From Rikenellaceae bacterium (GTDB taxonomy: Bacteria > Bacteroidota > Bacteroidia > Bacteroidales > Rikenellaceae), in contig SUZO01000002.1 of assembly GCA_015059805.1 (NCBI GenBank), positions 120,752 through 184,751 on the forward strand: a stretch of DNA of 64,000 nucleotides, given 5' to 3'. Below, one piece after another: positions 1 to 8,205 of the stretch (position 1 is the stretch's first letter; every line of letters starts with the position of its first letter). The translations under genes and the position numbers were made by a program. The notes beneath the pieces are model-generated. The model worked only from the letters and a program-made list of their open reading frames with translations. It was not told the origin of the DNA and did no database searches.

Positions 1-90
1 CGACACAGGCTCACCATTATACCCTGGAACACGCGAGACTGTAGTCTCTCCATGTCCGAAATCTATGCCTATAAAATATTTTCTCTCCAT
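1..90 (-). CDS. Hsp70/actin-like ATPase, N-terminal 30 codons only (cut by window edge)
   Basis: The reverse strand opens with ATG at 90 and reads without a stop to the window edge. Residues 5-16 read YFIGIDFGHGET, the hydrophobic strand plus D-F-G-H-G loop of the phosphate-1 motif of the Hsp70/actin/sugar-kinase (ASKHA) ATPase fold, at the N-terminus where Hsp70-like proteins carry it. Only 30 residues are visible, so the subfamily cannot be named; the His in place of the usual Thr suggests a divergent Hsp70-like protein and not DnaK. It begins 6 bases after the stop of the preceding coiled-coil gene and is therefore the last visible cistron of the 5568-to-1 operon. Confidence 0.6.
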   Translation of the reverse strand, partial: MERKYFIGIDFGHGETTVSRVPGYNGEPVS

Positions 91-96
91 AATTCA

Positions 97-687
97 CTAC
101 TCTATTGGTAAAAATACCTTACCCTTTACAGCTAACTCTCCATCGCTTCTAACAATCGCTCTAAGCACCACCTTGTGCGATGCAATAGATTGATACTCAC
201 ACTCATAGAGGCTCTTATTCCGCTCGCTATAATCCACAAAGTTATAGCCGTAAGCGCAGAAGACCTCATCAATAGCCATACGGGCATTGCTACAGAAACT
301 TGATGCAGAGTCGTTTGCTTCAAGGTATCTGAGCATATCGTCTAATCGCTGGTAGCTCACAAGGGTGCGGCGAAACCTATTCTCAAGGGTACACTGCTGC
401 TCAATCTGACCAATCTTTGCCTCTAAAGCGGCACGACCAGCCAGCTCGCCCTTCAGCTCGGCATTAAGAGCCTGAATCTTTGACTGCAGTTGAGCAATCT
501 GCTTCTGCTGCTGTTGCAGCAGCTTATCGTCTGCACTACGACCGCCAAAAATAGCATACCCAGCCCAGACAGCTGCCAAGGTAATTATCACCGCCAACAG
601 CGCAAGAAAATCAAACAAAATAAAGACCAATATAGACCACACCGCCGCCACGACAGCCAAAGTGTAGGTTAAATTTTTACTCTTCAT
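97..687 (-). CDS. Membrane-anchored coiled-coil protein of unknown function
   Basis: 196 aa. Residues 8-47 form a double hydrophobic segment (two closely spaced membrane helices or a hairpin). Residues 53-100 are Gln/Lys/Glu/Leu-rich with heptad spacing, a predicted coiled coil. Residues 105-196 look like a small soluble domain with a FVDYSE stretch. I recognise no family. It lies 11 bases after the 291-aa gene and 6 bases before the Hsp70-like gene, so it is surely co-transcribed. A scaffold or anchor that holds the ATPases of this operon at the membrane is a plausible inference only. Confidence 0.75.
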   Translation of the reverse strand: MKSKNLTYTLAVVAAVWSILVFILFDFLALLAVIITLAAVWAGYAIFGGRSADDKLLQQQQKQIAQLQSKIQALNAELKGELAGRAALEAKIGQIEQQCTLENRFRRTLVSYQRLDDMLRYLEANDSASSFCSNARMAIDEVFCAYGYNFVDYSERNKSLYECEYQSIASHKVVLRAIVRSDGELAVKGKVFLPIE

Positions 688-698
688 ATCCGCTTATA

Positions 699-1574
699 CT
701 ACAATATTTCTATCTTTTTTTCTGTGCCGTCACTCATCGTAATGACAATCTTACCGCCCGTAACATCTACTGCCACAGGGATGTCGAGCATAGAGATACT
801 TTGTGATAGTAACTGTCCTAAAGCCTCGTCATGGTGGCTATAGACGCGATTATTGGCGATATAGAGATAGTTATCTCTGCCAACAGTGCAGAAGGCTCGC
901 ACACCCTCAAGGCGCTCTACATGTTTATAGATACGGTCAGTGACAACGCTATGGCTGCCATCCTGCGATAACTTAATAATATAGGTCTCATTTTGAGCTA
1001 TCGGGCTGAGAGTCTTATACAAGCCATGCTTTGAGAAGAGTCCCCACGCGCTCCTTCCCGCTTCAAGGGTTATATCGCCAACCTTGCCTGGTGAGCTTAC
1101 CCTGCTATCAACCTTAATAAGGCGATACCTCAACTCGCCCATATCGGCATATCTGCCAACAATATCCAACCGCTCTGACTGCCTAAGCACAATATCACTA
1201 TCGGAGCTACTATTCTCTGCCCTTACGCCCATAGCCGAGCTATCTACCCCCTTAGAGGCAAGTTCAAAGAGCGCCACAACCCTTATTCGCTCAAGGTCTG
1301 TATAGCTACTAAGTATCGGATTATCAAACACCTCGGCACTATTATGCTGAAGAGTATAACTATCCTCTTCTACCTTCAAAATGTTACCCTCAACAGCCAC
1401 ACCCTCAGGATTGGCAATAGCCCTATACAACACCCTACTCTGATGGTCGGGATATGGCACCCGCTCGGGCGAGAGATCTCGGATAAAGATTTTGAGGCTG
1501 CCCATCACAACCTTAAAGTCAAAGTGGCGGCGTAGGCACTCAACAGATGTTATCAAATATCTACCTATTCTCAT
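699..1574 (-). CDS. Hypothetical protein, beta-rich, of the AAA+/Hsp70-like operon
   Basis: 291 aa, no signal peptide and no membrane segment. The sequence is dominated by short alternating hydrophobic strands (for example GNILKVEEDSYTLQHN, DIVGRYADMGELRYRLIKVD, DNYLYIANNRVYSH), which suggests an all-beta fold, possibly a propeller, but there is no diagnostic motif and I do not recognise the family. Its ATG overlaps the end of the AAA+ gene by 14 bases, so translation is probably coupled. That coupling points to a shared complex or fixed stoichiometry with the AAA+ ATPase. Confidence 0.75.
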   Translation of the reverse strand: MRIGRYLITSVECLRRHFDFKVVMGSLKIFIRDLSPERVPYPDHQSRVLYRAIANPEGVAVEGNILKVEEDSYTLQHNSAEVFDNPILSSYTDLERIRVVALFELASKGVDSSAMGVRAENSSSDSDIVLRQSERLDIVGRYADMGELRYRLIKVDSRVSSPGKVGDITLEAGRSAWGLFSKHGLYKTLSPIAQNETYIIKLSQDGSHSVVTDRIYKHVERLEGVRAFCTVGRDNYLYIANNRVYSHHDEALGQLLSQSISMLDIPVAVDVTGGKIVITMSDGTEKKIEIL

Positions 1575-3429
1575 GGCTTGTCTGTTTTGCGTAAAAATTT
1601 ATTGCCCCAACCGTTGTCGCATAGAGTGCGCGATTATATGCTCCGCTATACCTCTGTGGGTCATACTTCATCTGGCGCTTGACGATATTATAATCCTCAA
1701 ACCTAACAACCGTATTGTCCGATGCAGAGAGGAAACGATTGACCGCAATTTTGAGGAAACAGTCGGCAATATTGCTCACATTTGTCTGACCATAAGGCAT
1801 AAAACTCTCAAGCTCCTGGAGTGTAGTGCTAAAGAGTTGGCGACTGTTGAAGGTTGCAGTTCTATCGCCTCTATTTCGCAATAGGCGGAACTTGACCTTC
1901 TTCAGCAGACTTGATATATCGGCACCAGTGAAGAGCTTACACTGCGGCATCTCTCCATCCTTCCACTCGCCGCCCTCCATCTCCACGTGGCTCATCTGCT
2001 CGGTCATCGTGTCAAGGAACTGCACCCACACACTACTGCTTTCCAACGAACTATCAAACAGTGGCAGATCTGCATCTGGATTTTGAGCCTTATAACGACT
2101 ATTCTCAGCGCTGACAAGCTGCGCAAAGATTGCCGCACACTCCTCAGCCATAGGCATAAAGCTATAGAATCGCTCATCAAAACGCTCCGAGCGGAACAGC
2201 TCCGACGGTAACTTTGTAATATCATTCGATGTGGCAAAGACAAAGACTGGCGCACTCTTCTCCTGCATCCAGATAAGGAACTTGCCAAACATTCTCTGCA
2301 TCACACCGCCATCGCTTGCGCTTGAATTTGAGCCTGAAAATGCCTTCTCTATCTCGTCTATCCACAGCACGCATGGCGCCATAGCCTCTATAAGTCTTAG
2401 CGCCTGAGCCATGTGCTGCTCAGAGGCGCCGACAATACCCTCCTGCAAATCGCCCATGTCTAACGATATAAGTGGCAGCCCGAGCTTCTGCGCCGTAACC
2501 TTAGCCATCATAGACTTTCCCGTTCCAGGGATACCTGTTATAAGCACACCGCTTGGTATGTCATGCCCCTTGCGCACAGAGCTTTCAACATCATCAAATA
2601 GGTCGCTATGCTCGTCTAACCAACGGCACAGCACCCCTAAGCTACGATTTTGGTCCGCAACCTCCTTAGCTGCAACATCTATCCACTTCAGACCCCTAAA
2701 GCCCTCAAGCAGCTGGCGCTTCATAGCCCTTATCTGTCGCAAAACGCTACTCATCTCCACCCTCTCTGCATCAAAATAGCCCGCAACAACGCATCGCTCA
2801 ATGGTCTGTGCCACCTGACGAGGGCTAAAGCCTCGCAAGCCGACAACAAGGCGCTCAGCATCGCTACCTGAGAGGGGGACGATAGACCTGCTACGAAGGG
2901 TTTGGTTGATAATCTCTAAAATCTCGCTATCATTTATCGGCTTGACATAGATAAGTTCAACATACCTATTTATCCACGATGATGGAGGCACTGTTGGCGA
3001 GGCGATAATTGCAAGCGACTGGCACACTGATAACTTAGCGCTATCATCAAGACCCTGCACATACTCCTCGCAGACCATCTGCTCATAAGCCGAGATAAAG
3101 AACTCAACATCTCGCCACAGCGTATCACCAGCACCGCCCAGCTCCACAACAGCCTGTGTCTGTGGCACATACCACTTATAGAAGAGCCGTGGAGTAGAGA
3201 AGAATGCTGGAGAGTTCTTTGCGCGAGATATAGCATCAAAGTTTGTGAGGCGCATCTTGCCCTCACCCTGCTCGCTCTTCTCACGGAAAGAGCCTAAGTG
3301 CTCCAAAACAAACTGCTCAGCTATCTGCGAGGCAATCTCCTTATCCGAAGTTACCACCCACACCACTGGCGTGTGTGAGAGGTATGCCAACTTTATCTGC
3401 TCTACAGTATCAAAAATCTGACTGTTCAT
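1561..3429 (-). CDS. Ycf46-type AAA+ ATPase
   Basis: 622 aa. Residues 1-240 resemble the N-terminal degenerate ATPase-like half of Ycf46 proteins (a VVWVVTSDKE strand near 22-31 and IIASPTVPPS near 141-150). The AAA+ core follows: Walker A GIPGTGKS at 299-306, Walker B VLWIDE at 354-359, sensor-1 Asn at 402, and candidate arginine fingers R413/R416. No protease or nuclease domain is attached, so it should be a remodelling or unfolding motor. It is the third gene of a six-gene minus operon; a 35-base hairpin lies just upstream of its start. The partner set (membrane protein, coiled coil, Hsp70-like ATPase) suggests a chaperone-type machine; the substrate is unknown. Confidence 0.85.
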   Translation of the reverse strand: MNSQIFDTVEQIKLAYLSHTPVVWVVTSDKEIASQIAEQFVLEHLGSFREKSEQGEGKMRLTNFDAISRAKNSPAFFSTPRLFYKWYVPQTQAVVELGGAGDTLWRDVEFFISAYEQMVCEEYVQGLDDSAKLSVCQSLAIIASPTVPPSSWINRYVELIYVKPINDSEILEIINQTLRSRSIVPLSGSDAERLVVGLRGFSPRQVAQTIERCVVAGYFDAERVEMSSVLRQIRAMKRQLLEGFRGLKWIDVAAKEVADQNRSLGVLCRWLDEHSDLFDDVESSVRKGHDIPSGVLITGIPGTGKSMMAKVTAQKLGLPLISLDMGDLQEGIVGASEQHMAQALRLIEAMAPCVLWIDEIEKAFSGSNSSASDGGVMQRMFGKFLIWMQEKSAPVFVFATSNDITKLPSELFRSERFDERFYSFMPMAEECAAIFAQLVSAENSRYKAQNPDADLPLFDSSLESSSVWVQFLDTMTEQMSHVEMEGGEWKDGEMPQCKLFTGADISSLLKKVKFRLLRNRGDRTATFNSRQLFSTTLQELESFMPYGQTNVSNIADCFLKIAVNRFLSASDNTVVRFEDYNIVKRQMKYDPQRYSGAYNRALYATTVGAINFYAKQTSHENR

Positions 3430-3448
3430 AAATAAATAGGTATCTAAT

Positions 3449-3483
3449 GAGCCTGTCTAACTTTTTACTTGTCAGGCAGGCTC
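3449..3483 (-). promoter_or_regulatory. Intercistronic hairpin before the AAA+ gene
   Basis: A dyad with arms of about 13 bases (GAGCCTG paired with CAGGCTC, extended with two mismatches) and a 9-base A-rich loop sits between the stop of the 438-aa gene and the ATG of the AAA+ gene. There is no T-run after the second arm, so it is not an ordinary terminator. It may be a processing or stabilising element that sets different levels of the two products. Confidence 0.5.
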
Positions 3484-3497
3484 CTCATAAATTACAC

Positions 3498-4814
3498 TTA
3501 GTTTGTTGCCCCAGCGGTCGCATCCTGACCCTGCTTCGTAAAGAGAATCTTAATCTTGCTGACCAACTTAGAAGCGATGTTTCTAATTACTGGGAAGACC
3601 CTATCGCGCAGAGTCTCGACAATCTGGTCAAAGACATCACCGCACCAAACCATCACCTTTGCGCCCGCCTCAATAGCTGTTTGGCTAACGCCACAGCTAA
3701 CAAGCACTGCAAACATTCCCGCGCCAATAATCGCCGCCGTTGTTGTTCCGAGGACCATAATGCCCGCCTCAAAGAACGCCATAGTGGAGATTGCAATACC
3801 CAAAAGTGCGATATAACCGAGCAGACAAGCCAGCGCCACACCGCCCAAAACCTTGAGGCACATAACGCCCCACTCTACCGTCTTACGACCAAGGCTCACC
3901 TCCTCAATAATCTTCGCCTCCTCAACTGCCGCAGCGACGCTTACGCCCACAGCCTCAGGGATAGAGTGTTCTGGGAACGACTCTAAGTTGCCCTGCTGAT
4001 ACTCAATCCATGCGGCAAGAGCCATCTGGCACTTATAGCGGTTATCATCATATATCTGCGCAGCAAAGTCTACAGCCTCAGTTTGACCCTCGCCAGCAGC
4101 CCTCATAAGCTCCTGCACCTGTTCTGCACCGTTGAGCATCACTGTTGGCGACTCAAGAAGTGCCGAGAGTGTCTGAGCAAGAGTTTCGCATACCTGATCA
4201 TCAATAGTAGCGTCACTATCTGTCATTGTTGCGATAGATGACTCAACAAGCTCTGTAACCTGTTCACCTGTCTGACCCAAGTTCTTAGCATTTATAGACT
4301 TGACGATAGCGATGGCATTTACAAGGAAGTTGTATCGCTGCTCAACTGTCATATCGGCAGTCATCTGCTCAACCTCTGACTCTGGATTCCAACCCTGATC
4401 AAGTGCCTGACGATACTTTGCTGTCAAATCCTCCACGCCCGACATCAGTCTCTCTACGGTATGCGTTGCCTCTGCAAGGGTGGGATCCTCAACCTCCTTG
4501 AGGTAGTAGGCGATAAGTCCATCCTTGAGTGATGTTGCAGCATCCATTGCGCTGTTAATCTCATTGTAGCGAGCCACTACAGTATTAAGCTCATCCTGTG
4601 TTAATTTTGTTGTGTTCATAATTGTGTTGTTTTTGTTGTTCAGAAGGATAGAGCGATTTGTCAAAAAATTCTGACACATCTGGTCAATAATTTTTCTCTT
4701 CTCCTCCGAATCCAACTCCTCAACACCCTCCAAAGAGTCGCTCTGCGGCTCTATAATATCGTTATCCTCTAACAGTGAGAACAGCTTGTCATATATATTA
4801 TTACTCTTACCCAT
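3498..4814 (-). CDS. Helical protein with C-terminal membrane segments
   Basis: 438 aa. Residues 70-300 are almost entirely helical and acidic, with no Cys clusters or catalytic signature. Residues 319-348 and 351-373 are long Gly/Ala-rich hydrophobic segments, followed by an amphipathic basic tail from about 390. The first 65 residues could be an artefact: a second ATG at codon 66 (base 4619) is preceded by an A-rich leader like those of neighbouring genes. The stop of the sigma-like gene is 7 bases upstream. Family not recognised. The arrangement (soluble helical head, Gly-rich membrane hairpin, basic tail) could suit a pore-forming or membrane-docking subunit; this is inference. Confidence 0.8.
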   Translation of the reverse strand: MGKSNNIYDKLFSLLEDNDIIEPQSDSLEGVEELDSEEKRKIIDQMCQNFLTNRSILLNNKNNTIMNTTKLTQDELNTVVARYNEINSAMDAATSLKDGLIAYYLKEVEDPTLAEATHTVERLMSGVEDLTAKYRQALDQGWNPESEVEQMTADMTVEQRYNFLVNAIAIVKSINAKNLGQTGEQVTELVESSIATMTDSDATIDDQVCETLAQTLSALLESPTVMLNGAEQVQELMRAAGEGQTEAVDFAAQIYDDNRYKCQMALAAWIEYQQGNLESFPEHSIPEAVGVSVAAAVEEAKIIEEVSLGRKTVEWGVMCLKVLGGVALACLLGYIALLGIAISTMAFFEAGIMVLGTTTAAIIGAGMFAVLVSCGVSQTAIEAGAKVMVWCGDVFDQIVETLRDRVFPVIRNIASKLVSKIKILFTKQGQDATAGATN

Positions 4815-4821
4815 GGCTCTA

Positions 4822-5568
4822 CTAATTTTTAATCAATTTACGTAACTCTCGCACTGCATGGCGCTTAAGATTTGCTAAAGCATCCTGCACGCGCTTCTTC
4901 CCCTCTCGGTCAAGTGTCTGCTCTGTATATTTTATGGTCATATAGCAGTCAAGAGCCTCCCACTCCTGCTGCCAACTCATATCCTCGGCAACCATAACAC
5001 AGAGAACATCCCTCTCACGCAGTGGCAGCGACTCTACCGCCTCGCGCAACTTAAGATGTTGATGGCGATACTGCTCCTCAGCATCATAATCACACTCCTC
5101 AAAGAGCCTATTTTGCAAATTGGCAAACATATCGTCCAAAGAGCGAGGGCGCATCTTCTTTCGCTCCTCAGCACTACGACGACCACCCGTAAAGCCTCCA
5201 TTGTCGCGCATCTGGCGAGCTGCAAACCACTGCGAACCATTGCGCTGAAGCCAAGACTGCAACTTCTCACCCCTTAAACCTTTATAACTGCGCAGTTGAT
5301 ACCACTCAGGCTTGCCCTTACTATCGGTCGGCTCGGTGACAAACTCATAATATTCGCCCATAATGTCGCGCTCATCCCCATCTCTATAGCTCTTAAGCAT
5401 ACCTTTGGTGATGATATAGCTCAGTATCGGCTTACTATACTCGCCAAAGAAGTATGCCTGTTGCACAGCATCCCCCTTGGCTACAAGCTGGGCAAACACA
5501 AGATTTGCCCCCACCTCTTTTGGCAGCAATGCCCAAAATGCTCTATTGTTAATCAATGTCTGTTTCAT
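4822..5568 (-). CDS. Divergent sigma-70-like (ECF-type) protein
   Basis: 248 aa. Residues 32-120 match the plan of a sigma region 2 (helical, with a FGEYSKPILSYII stretch and a Trp/Arg-rich end WFAARQM). Residues 172-245 look like region 4: LREAVESLPLRERDVLCVM, then a helix-turn-helix-like tail ending LANLKRHAVRELRKLI. The two are joined by a long basic linker, and region 2 carries an unusual insert near 60-100. It is the first gene of the operon running to the left edge, and the 73 bases upstream contain no TAnnTTTG promoter box, so self-activation is possible. Alternatively it is a non-sigma DNA-binding protein with a similar HTH. Confidence 0.6.
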   Translation of the reverse strand: MKQTLINNRAFWALLPKEVGANLVFAQLVAKGDAVQQAYFFGEYSKPILSYIITKGMLKSYRDGDERDIMGEYYEFVTEPTDSKGKPEWYQLRSYKGLRGEKLQSWLQRNGSQWFAARQMRDNGGFTGGRRSAEERKKMRPRSLDDMFANLQNRLFEECDYDAEEQYRHQHLKLREAVESLPLRERDVLCVMVAEDMSWQQEWEALDCYMTIKYTEQTLDREGKKRVQDALANLKRHAVRELRKLIKN

Positions 5569-5641
5569 ACGCCTATTATGTATGTTCTATAGTATAGAGG
5601 GCACTTACCCCATTTTCTGGTCACTAAAAGGTTAAATTATT

Positions 5642-6799
5642 TTATAGACTCAAAAGTTGCAGTGCAAATCTCTTTGTGCCGATAGTGGTAAAGCACCAGC
5701 GCTCGTCACCACCCTCCTTAACTCCAAATTTACGGCATATTTCGCCATTAGATAGTGGGAAATCGCGGCGAAGAATCTCAATGCGGCAACCCTTTAGATG
5801 TCGTTTAAGCTCCTTGCTTCCAATATCATATATAGCTCCAATGGCAAATGTACGCCCAAGTAGACCCTCTGTTCGCTCCACACTTAGCGCCACCCCATAA
5901 TTACTCCACACATCCGCCTTGCCACTAAATGCAGCGGCTGTGAGGCGCGAGTGAACAAGAGCCACATCGGGCAGTGTTAGGTATCGGTAGTGCTCAAGGC
6001 TATCCGGCAGAGCCGCAAAGGTGTAGCTATCAAATTGGTCACGCTCAATAGCAAAGCTCCCCAGACCCACAGCTGTAGCTACAAGCGTCGGAGTTGAGCC
6101 GTCTATATAGATATTGACCTGCTTGCACTCACCCCCTAATGAGAGCGTCTGAACTGAGCAATCTCCAAACTTACGAGATGCCTCGGCAGTATCAAAGAGT
6201 GGCGAACATTTTATGCAGAGGCTATCTGCCACTTGGCAAATTCGCGGATAGAGAGCCACCATATTGGGCGAACAATCCTCAAGAAGCACCAATTTTTCAC
6301 CCCTATCGCCTCGCCTATCTGGATCGGCATATATCCAGTCAAAGTGGTCTGTTGTAGAGTCCAAATACTCCTCAGCCGAGATACACAACACCTCTACATT
6401 TGTAACACCCAACAGCGAGAGGTTATACCGCGTAATTGCCGCCAGCACCTCATTTCGCTCCAGAGCTACCACACGCTCAAATTTACGCGACAAGGCTAAG
6501 GCATCAACGCCCAATCCGCAGGTCAGATCCAGCACACTCTGCCCACTCAGAGAGCTTTGAGCAGCACACAACTCGCTGGAGGACTGCTCATAAGCCCTTG
6601 GTGGCAAAATCGCCCGAACAGCGTAGTAAGATGGCAGTTTTATCCTTGCTCGCTGCAACCTTTTCACCTGCGTAGCGATTATTGAGGCATGCTCTAAATG
6701 TTTATCCAAAGCAATATCTATAGGATTACACTCAACGCGCTCCTCTATCGCCTGACGCACCTCTGCACTGGTTAAAATCTCAAATTCCTCTAAAGTCAT
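5642..6799 (-). CDS. Class I SAM-dependent methyltransferase, THUMP-like (PG_1098 type)
   Basis: 385 aa from the ATG at 6799; a longer reading frame to 6874 would run through the terminator of the phage cluster and is rejected. The SAM-binding strand VLDLTCGLGVDALALS is followed by the acidic strand VVALERNE and the substrate motif DWIYADPDRRG, which resembles the DPP[RY] catalytic loop of RNA methyltransferases. The N-terminal helical domain and the C-terminal domain fit the Bacteroidetes PG_1098-like/THUMP-like family. The target is not known; RNA is likely from family resemblance. It stands alone between two unusual operons and is ordinary chromosomal content. Confidence 0.85.
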   Translation of the reverse strand: MTLEEFEILTSAEVRQAIEERVECNPIDIALDKHLEHASIIATQVKRLQRARIKLPSYYAVRAILPPRAYEQSSSELCAAQSSLSGQSVLDLTCGLGVDALALSRKFERVVALERNEVLAAITRYNLSLLGVTNVEVLCISAEEYLDSTTDHFDWIYADPDRRGDRGEKLVLLEDCSPNMVALYPRICQVADSLCIKCSPLFDTAEASRKFGDCSVQTLSLGGECKQVNIYIDGSTPTLVATAVGLGSFAIERDQFDSYTFAALPDSLEHYRYLTLPDVALVHSRLTAAAFSGKADVWSNYGVALSVERTEGLLGRTFAIGAIYDIGSKELKRHLKGCRIEILRRDFPLSNGEICRKFGVKEGGDERWCFTTIGTKRFALQLLSL

Positions 6800-6834
6800 A
6801 CACAAAATTAACAATTTTTCCTCTATTATCACAC

Positions 6835-6873
6835 AAAAAAGGGGTTGTCCAACGAAAAAGTTGAACAACCCCA
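6835..6873 (-). terminator. Intrinsic terminator of the phage-derived operon
   Basis: Arms GGGGTTGTTCAAC and GTTGGACAACCCC (one mismatch) enclose an A/T-rich loop and are followed on the minus strand by six T. It lies 50 bases past the lysin stop and directly before the methyltransferase start, which isolates the two units. Confidence 0.85.
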
Positions 6874-6922
6874 CTTTTGTAGAGGTATAAACGCCCTATT
6901 AGGCGACCTTAAGAGAATATCG

Positions 6923-7342
6923 TTATGCTGTCATAAACAGTTCCCACCCTTTAGTGACCACATCCACATCGGCATCAACACCATTCTCTACAGCCGAGAT
7001 GGCGCAAACAATAGGAATCATCTGCTCTGGGTTAAGGGTATCAAGTGGCATATCGCGCGGAATATCCGTCGCTCGGCAGAGTCGGCTGATATATGCCTCA
7101 GTATTATTCTCCGAAGGTGGGGCATAGCGGGCAATCATCGTGGCAATTGTATCTCCGTAACCCCTTACGCGATATGTATGGAGCAACATAAAGATAGCGC
7201 GATAGCCCCACTCAAGGCTCTCAAACTGCTTAAAGGCGGCATCTGTAGAGTCGCTCTTCTCACCCTTATAGCGAGTTTTGGAGCGACGAATATTTCCTGG
7301 GTTGAGGTTTCTAAGACCTCGTGGTGTTTTACTTGATTTCAT
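6923..7342 (-). CDS. Phage lysin of the RNNNPGNI type (lysozyme-like)
   Basis: 139 aa. The N-terminus RGLRNLNPGNIRR (residues 8-20) is the signature found in small phage muralytic proteins annotated as structural protein P5 or lysozyme-like. It continues with FESLEWGYRAIFMLL and a helical C-terminal half. It is the last gene of the cluster and overlaps the holin gene by 14 bases, the usual holin-lysin pairing. It has no signal peptide, so release would depend on the holin. The exact bond cleaved cannot be told from sequence alone. Confidence 0.8.
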   Translation of the reverse strand: MKSSKTPRGLRNLNPGNIRRSKTRYKGEKSDSTDAAFKQFESLEWGYRAIFMLLHTYRVRGYGDTIATMIARYAPPSENNTEAYISRLCRATDIPRDMPLDTLNPEQMIPIVCAISAVENGVDADVDVVTKGWELFMTA

Positions 7343-7757
7343 CTATTTGGTGTTCTATTCTACGGTGTAAATACTTTTTCATCCACTCAAAGAGTGGTGC
7401 ATCGGATAGCTGTGCGGCATTCTCAAGGAACGACCACATCTCTACTGAGCAGATAAAGCCGGCAAATATTTTGGTCATGTTGAGGGTCATAAAGTCTAAG
7501 ATACAACTCTCTAAAGCCCACATCATCGCTATTGCAACCACGATAAAACCCACCTTGTAGAGTGTGCGCCACGCCTCATGGCTCTCAAAGTACCACCTTC
7601 GCCCCTCGCGCTTTGCTACCGCCCGCGAGGCAGCTACCCCGCTCACAAAGTCCACAACCACAAAGCAGAGTGCGCAAATGACAATCTTCTGCACAGGCGC
7701 AAAGAGTGCCAAGAGCGACAGAGCGAGCGAGTTAAAAAATCTGTACAATGCCTCCAT
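7329..7757 (-). CDS. Phage holin
   Basis: 142 aa from the ATG at 7757 (the frame could also open at TTG 7760). Three hydrophobic segments are visible: about 10-35 (with a DFVSGV motif typical of the Holin_4 / toxin-secretion holin family), about 70-90, and a weaker one near 95-110; the C-terminus is basic. It should oligomerise in the inner membrane and let the adjacent lysin reach the wall. It overlaps the preceding gene by 26 bases and the lysin by 14. The intact pair argues that particle release, not only particle assembly, has been kept. Confidence 0.8.
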   Translation of the reverse strand: MEALYRFFNSLALSLLALFAPVQKIVICALCFVVVDFVSGVAASRAVAKREGRRWYFESHEAWRTLYKVGFIVVAIAMMWALESCILDFMTLNMTKIFAGFICSVEMWSFLENAAQLSDAPLFEWMKKYLHRRIEHQIDEIK

Positions 7758-8205
7758 CAATTGAGCAACGATTTAGAATGTTCAACTTCGGGTTATACTC
7801 TGGATAGCTACCAGCATTTTGGTTAAGGTGGTGCGAGAGCTGCTCTATCAATTCGTGCATACGGCTCTTGATTGAGCGCATAAGTGCATCTACAGCATAT
7901 CTCTCTGCCGTCACTGAGGCATCTGTTCGCGGAGCGGTCACGCCACCCTCGCCAGTACGCAAGGCGAGCGATGGCTGAACAAGAGCCCTAACGGCAAAGG
8001 CGAGAGCTGGGGCAAGATAATCCGCAAGTAGCTGCTCATACTGCCCCTCATAGAGAGCCTCAAGCAGCGACTGTCCCACTACGGGCTGCAGGTATCTTGA
8101 GGTGGCGGCGAGGATATCTGCCTCAGAGATAGCACTTTGAGAGAGGTACTGCCCTCCATTAAAGGCGAGTGTGAGTACCTGTGATGGTGTTATTAGTGTT
8201 CTCAT
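7732..8205 (-). CDS. DUF6712-like phage protein, probable head-tail connector
   Basis: 157 aa. A helical protein with a motif around ADILAATSRYLQPVVG and a conserved-looking Tyr/Ala-rich middle, matching in size and position the DUF6712 proteins seen next to portal genes in Bacteroidetes prophages. Connector or adaptor function is inferred from position between portal and lysis genes. Its ATG overlaps the portal stop by one base (TAATG), so translation is coupled. Confidence 0.6.
   Translation of the reverse strand: MRTLITPSQVLTLAFNGGQYLSQSAISEADILAATSRYLQPVVGQSLLEALYEGQYEQLLADYLAPALAFAVRALVQPSLALRTGEGGVTAPRTDASVTAERYAVDALMRSIKSRMHELIEQLSHHLNQNAGSYPEYNPKLNILNRCSIDGGIVQIF

Noticed and set aside
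3498..4814. 438-aa protein as a phage tape measure belonging to the phage module
   Set aside because: It has Gly-rich membrane hairpins like tape measures, but is short and lies in a different operon with ATPases, beyond a host methyltransferase gene.
6799..6874. N-terminal extension of the methyltransferase to 6874
   Set aside because: The added 25 codons run across the terminator hairpin of the phage operon and lack family resemblance.
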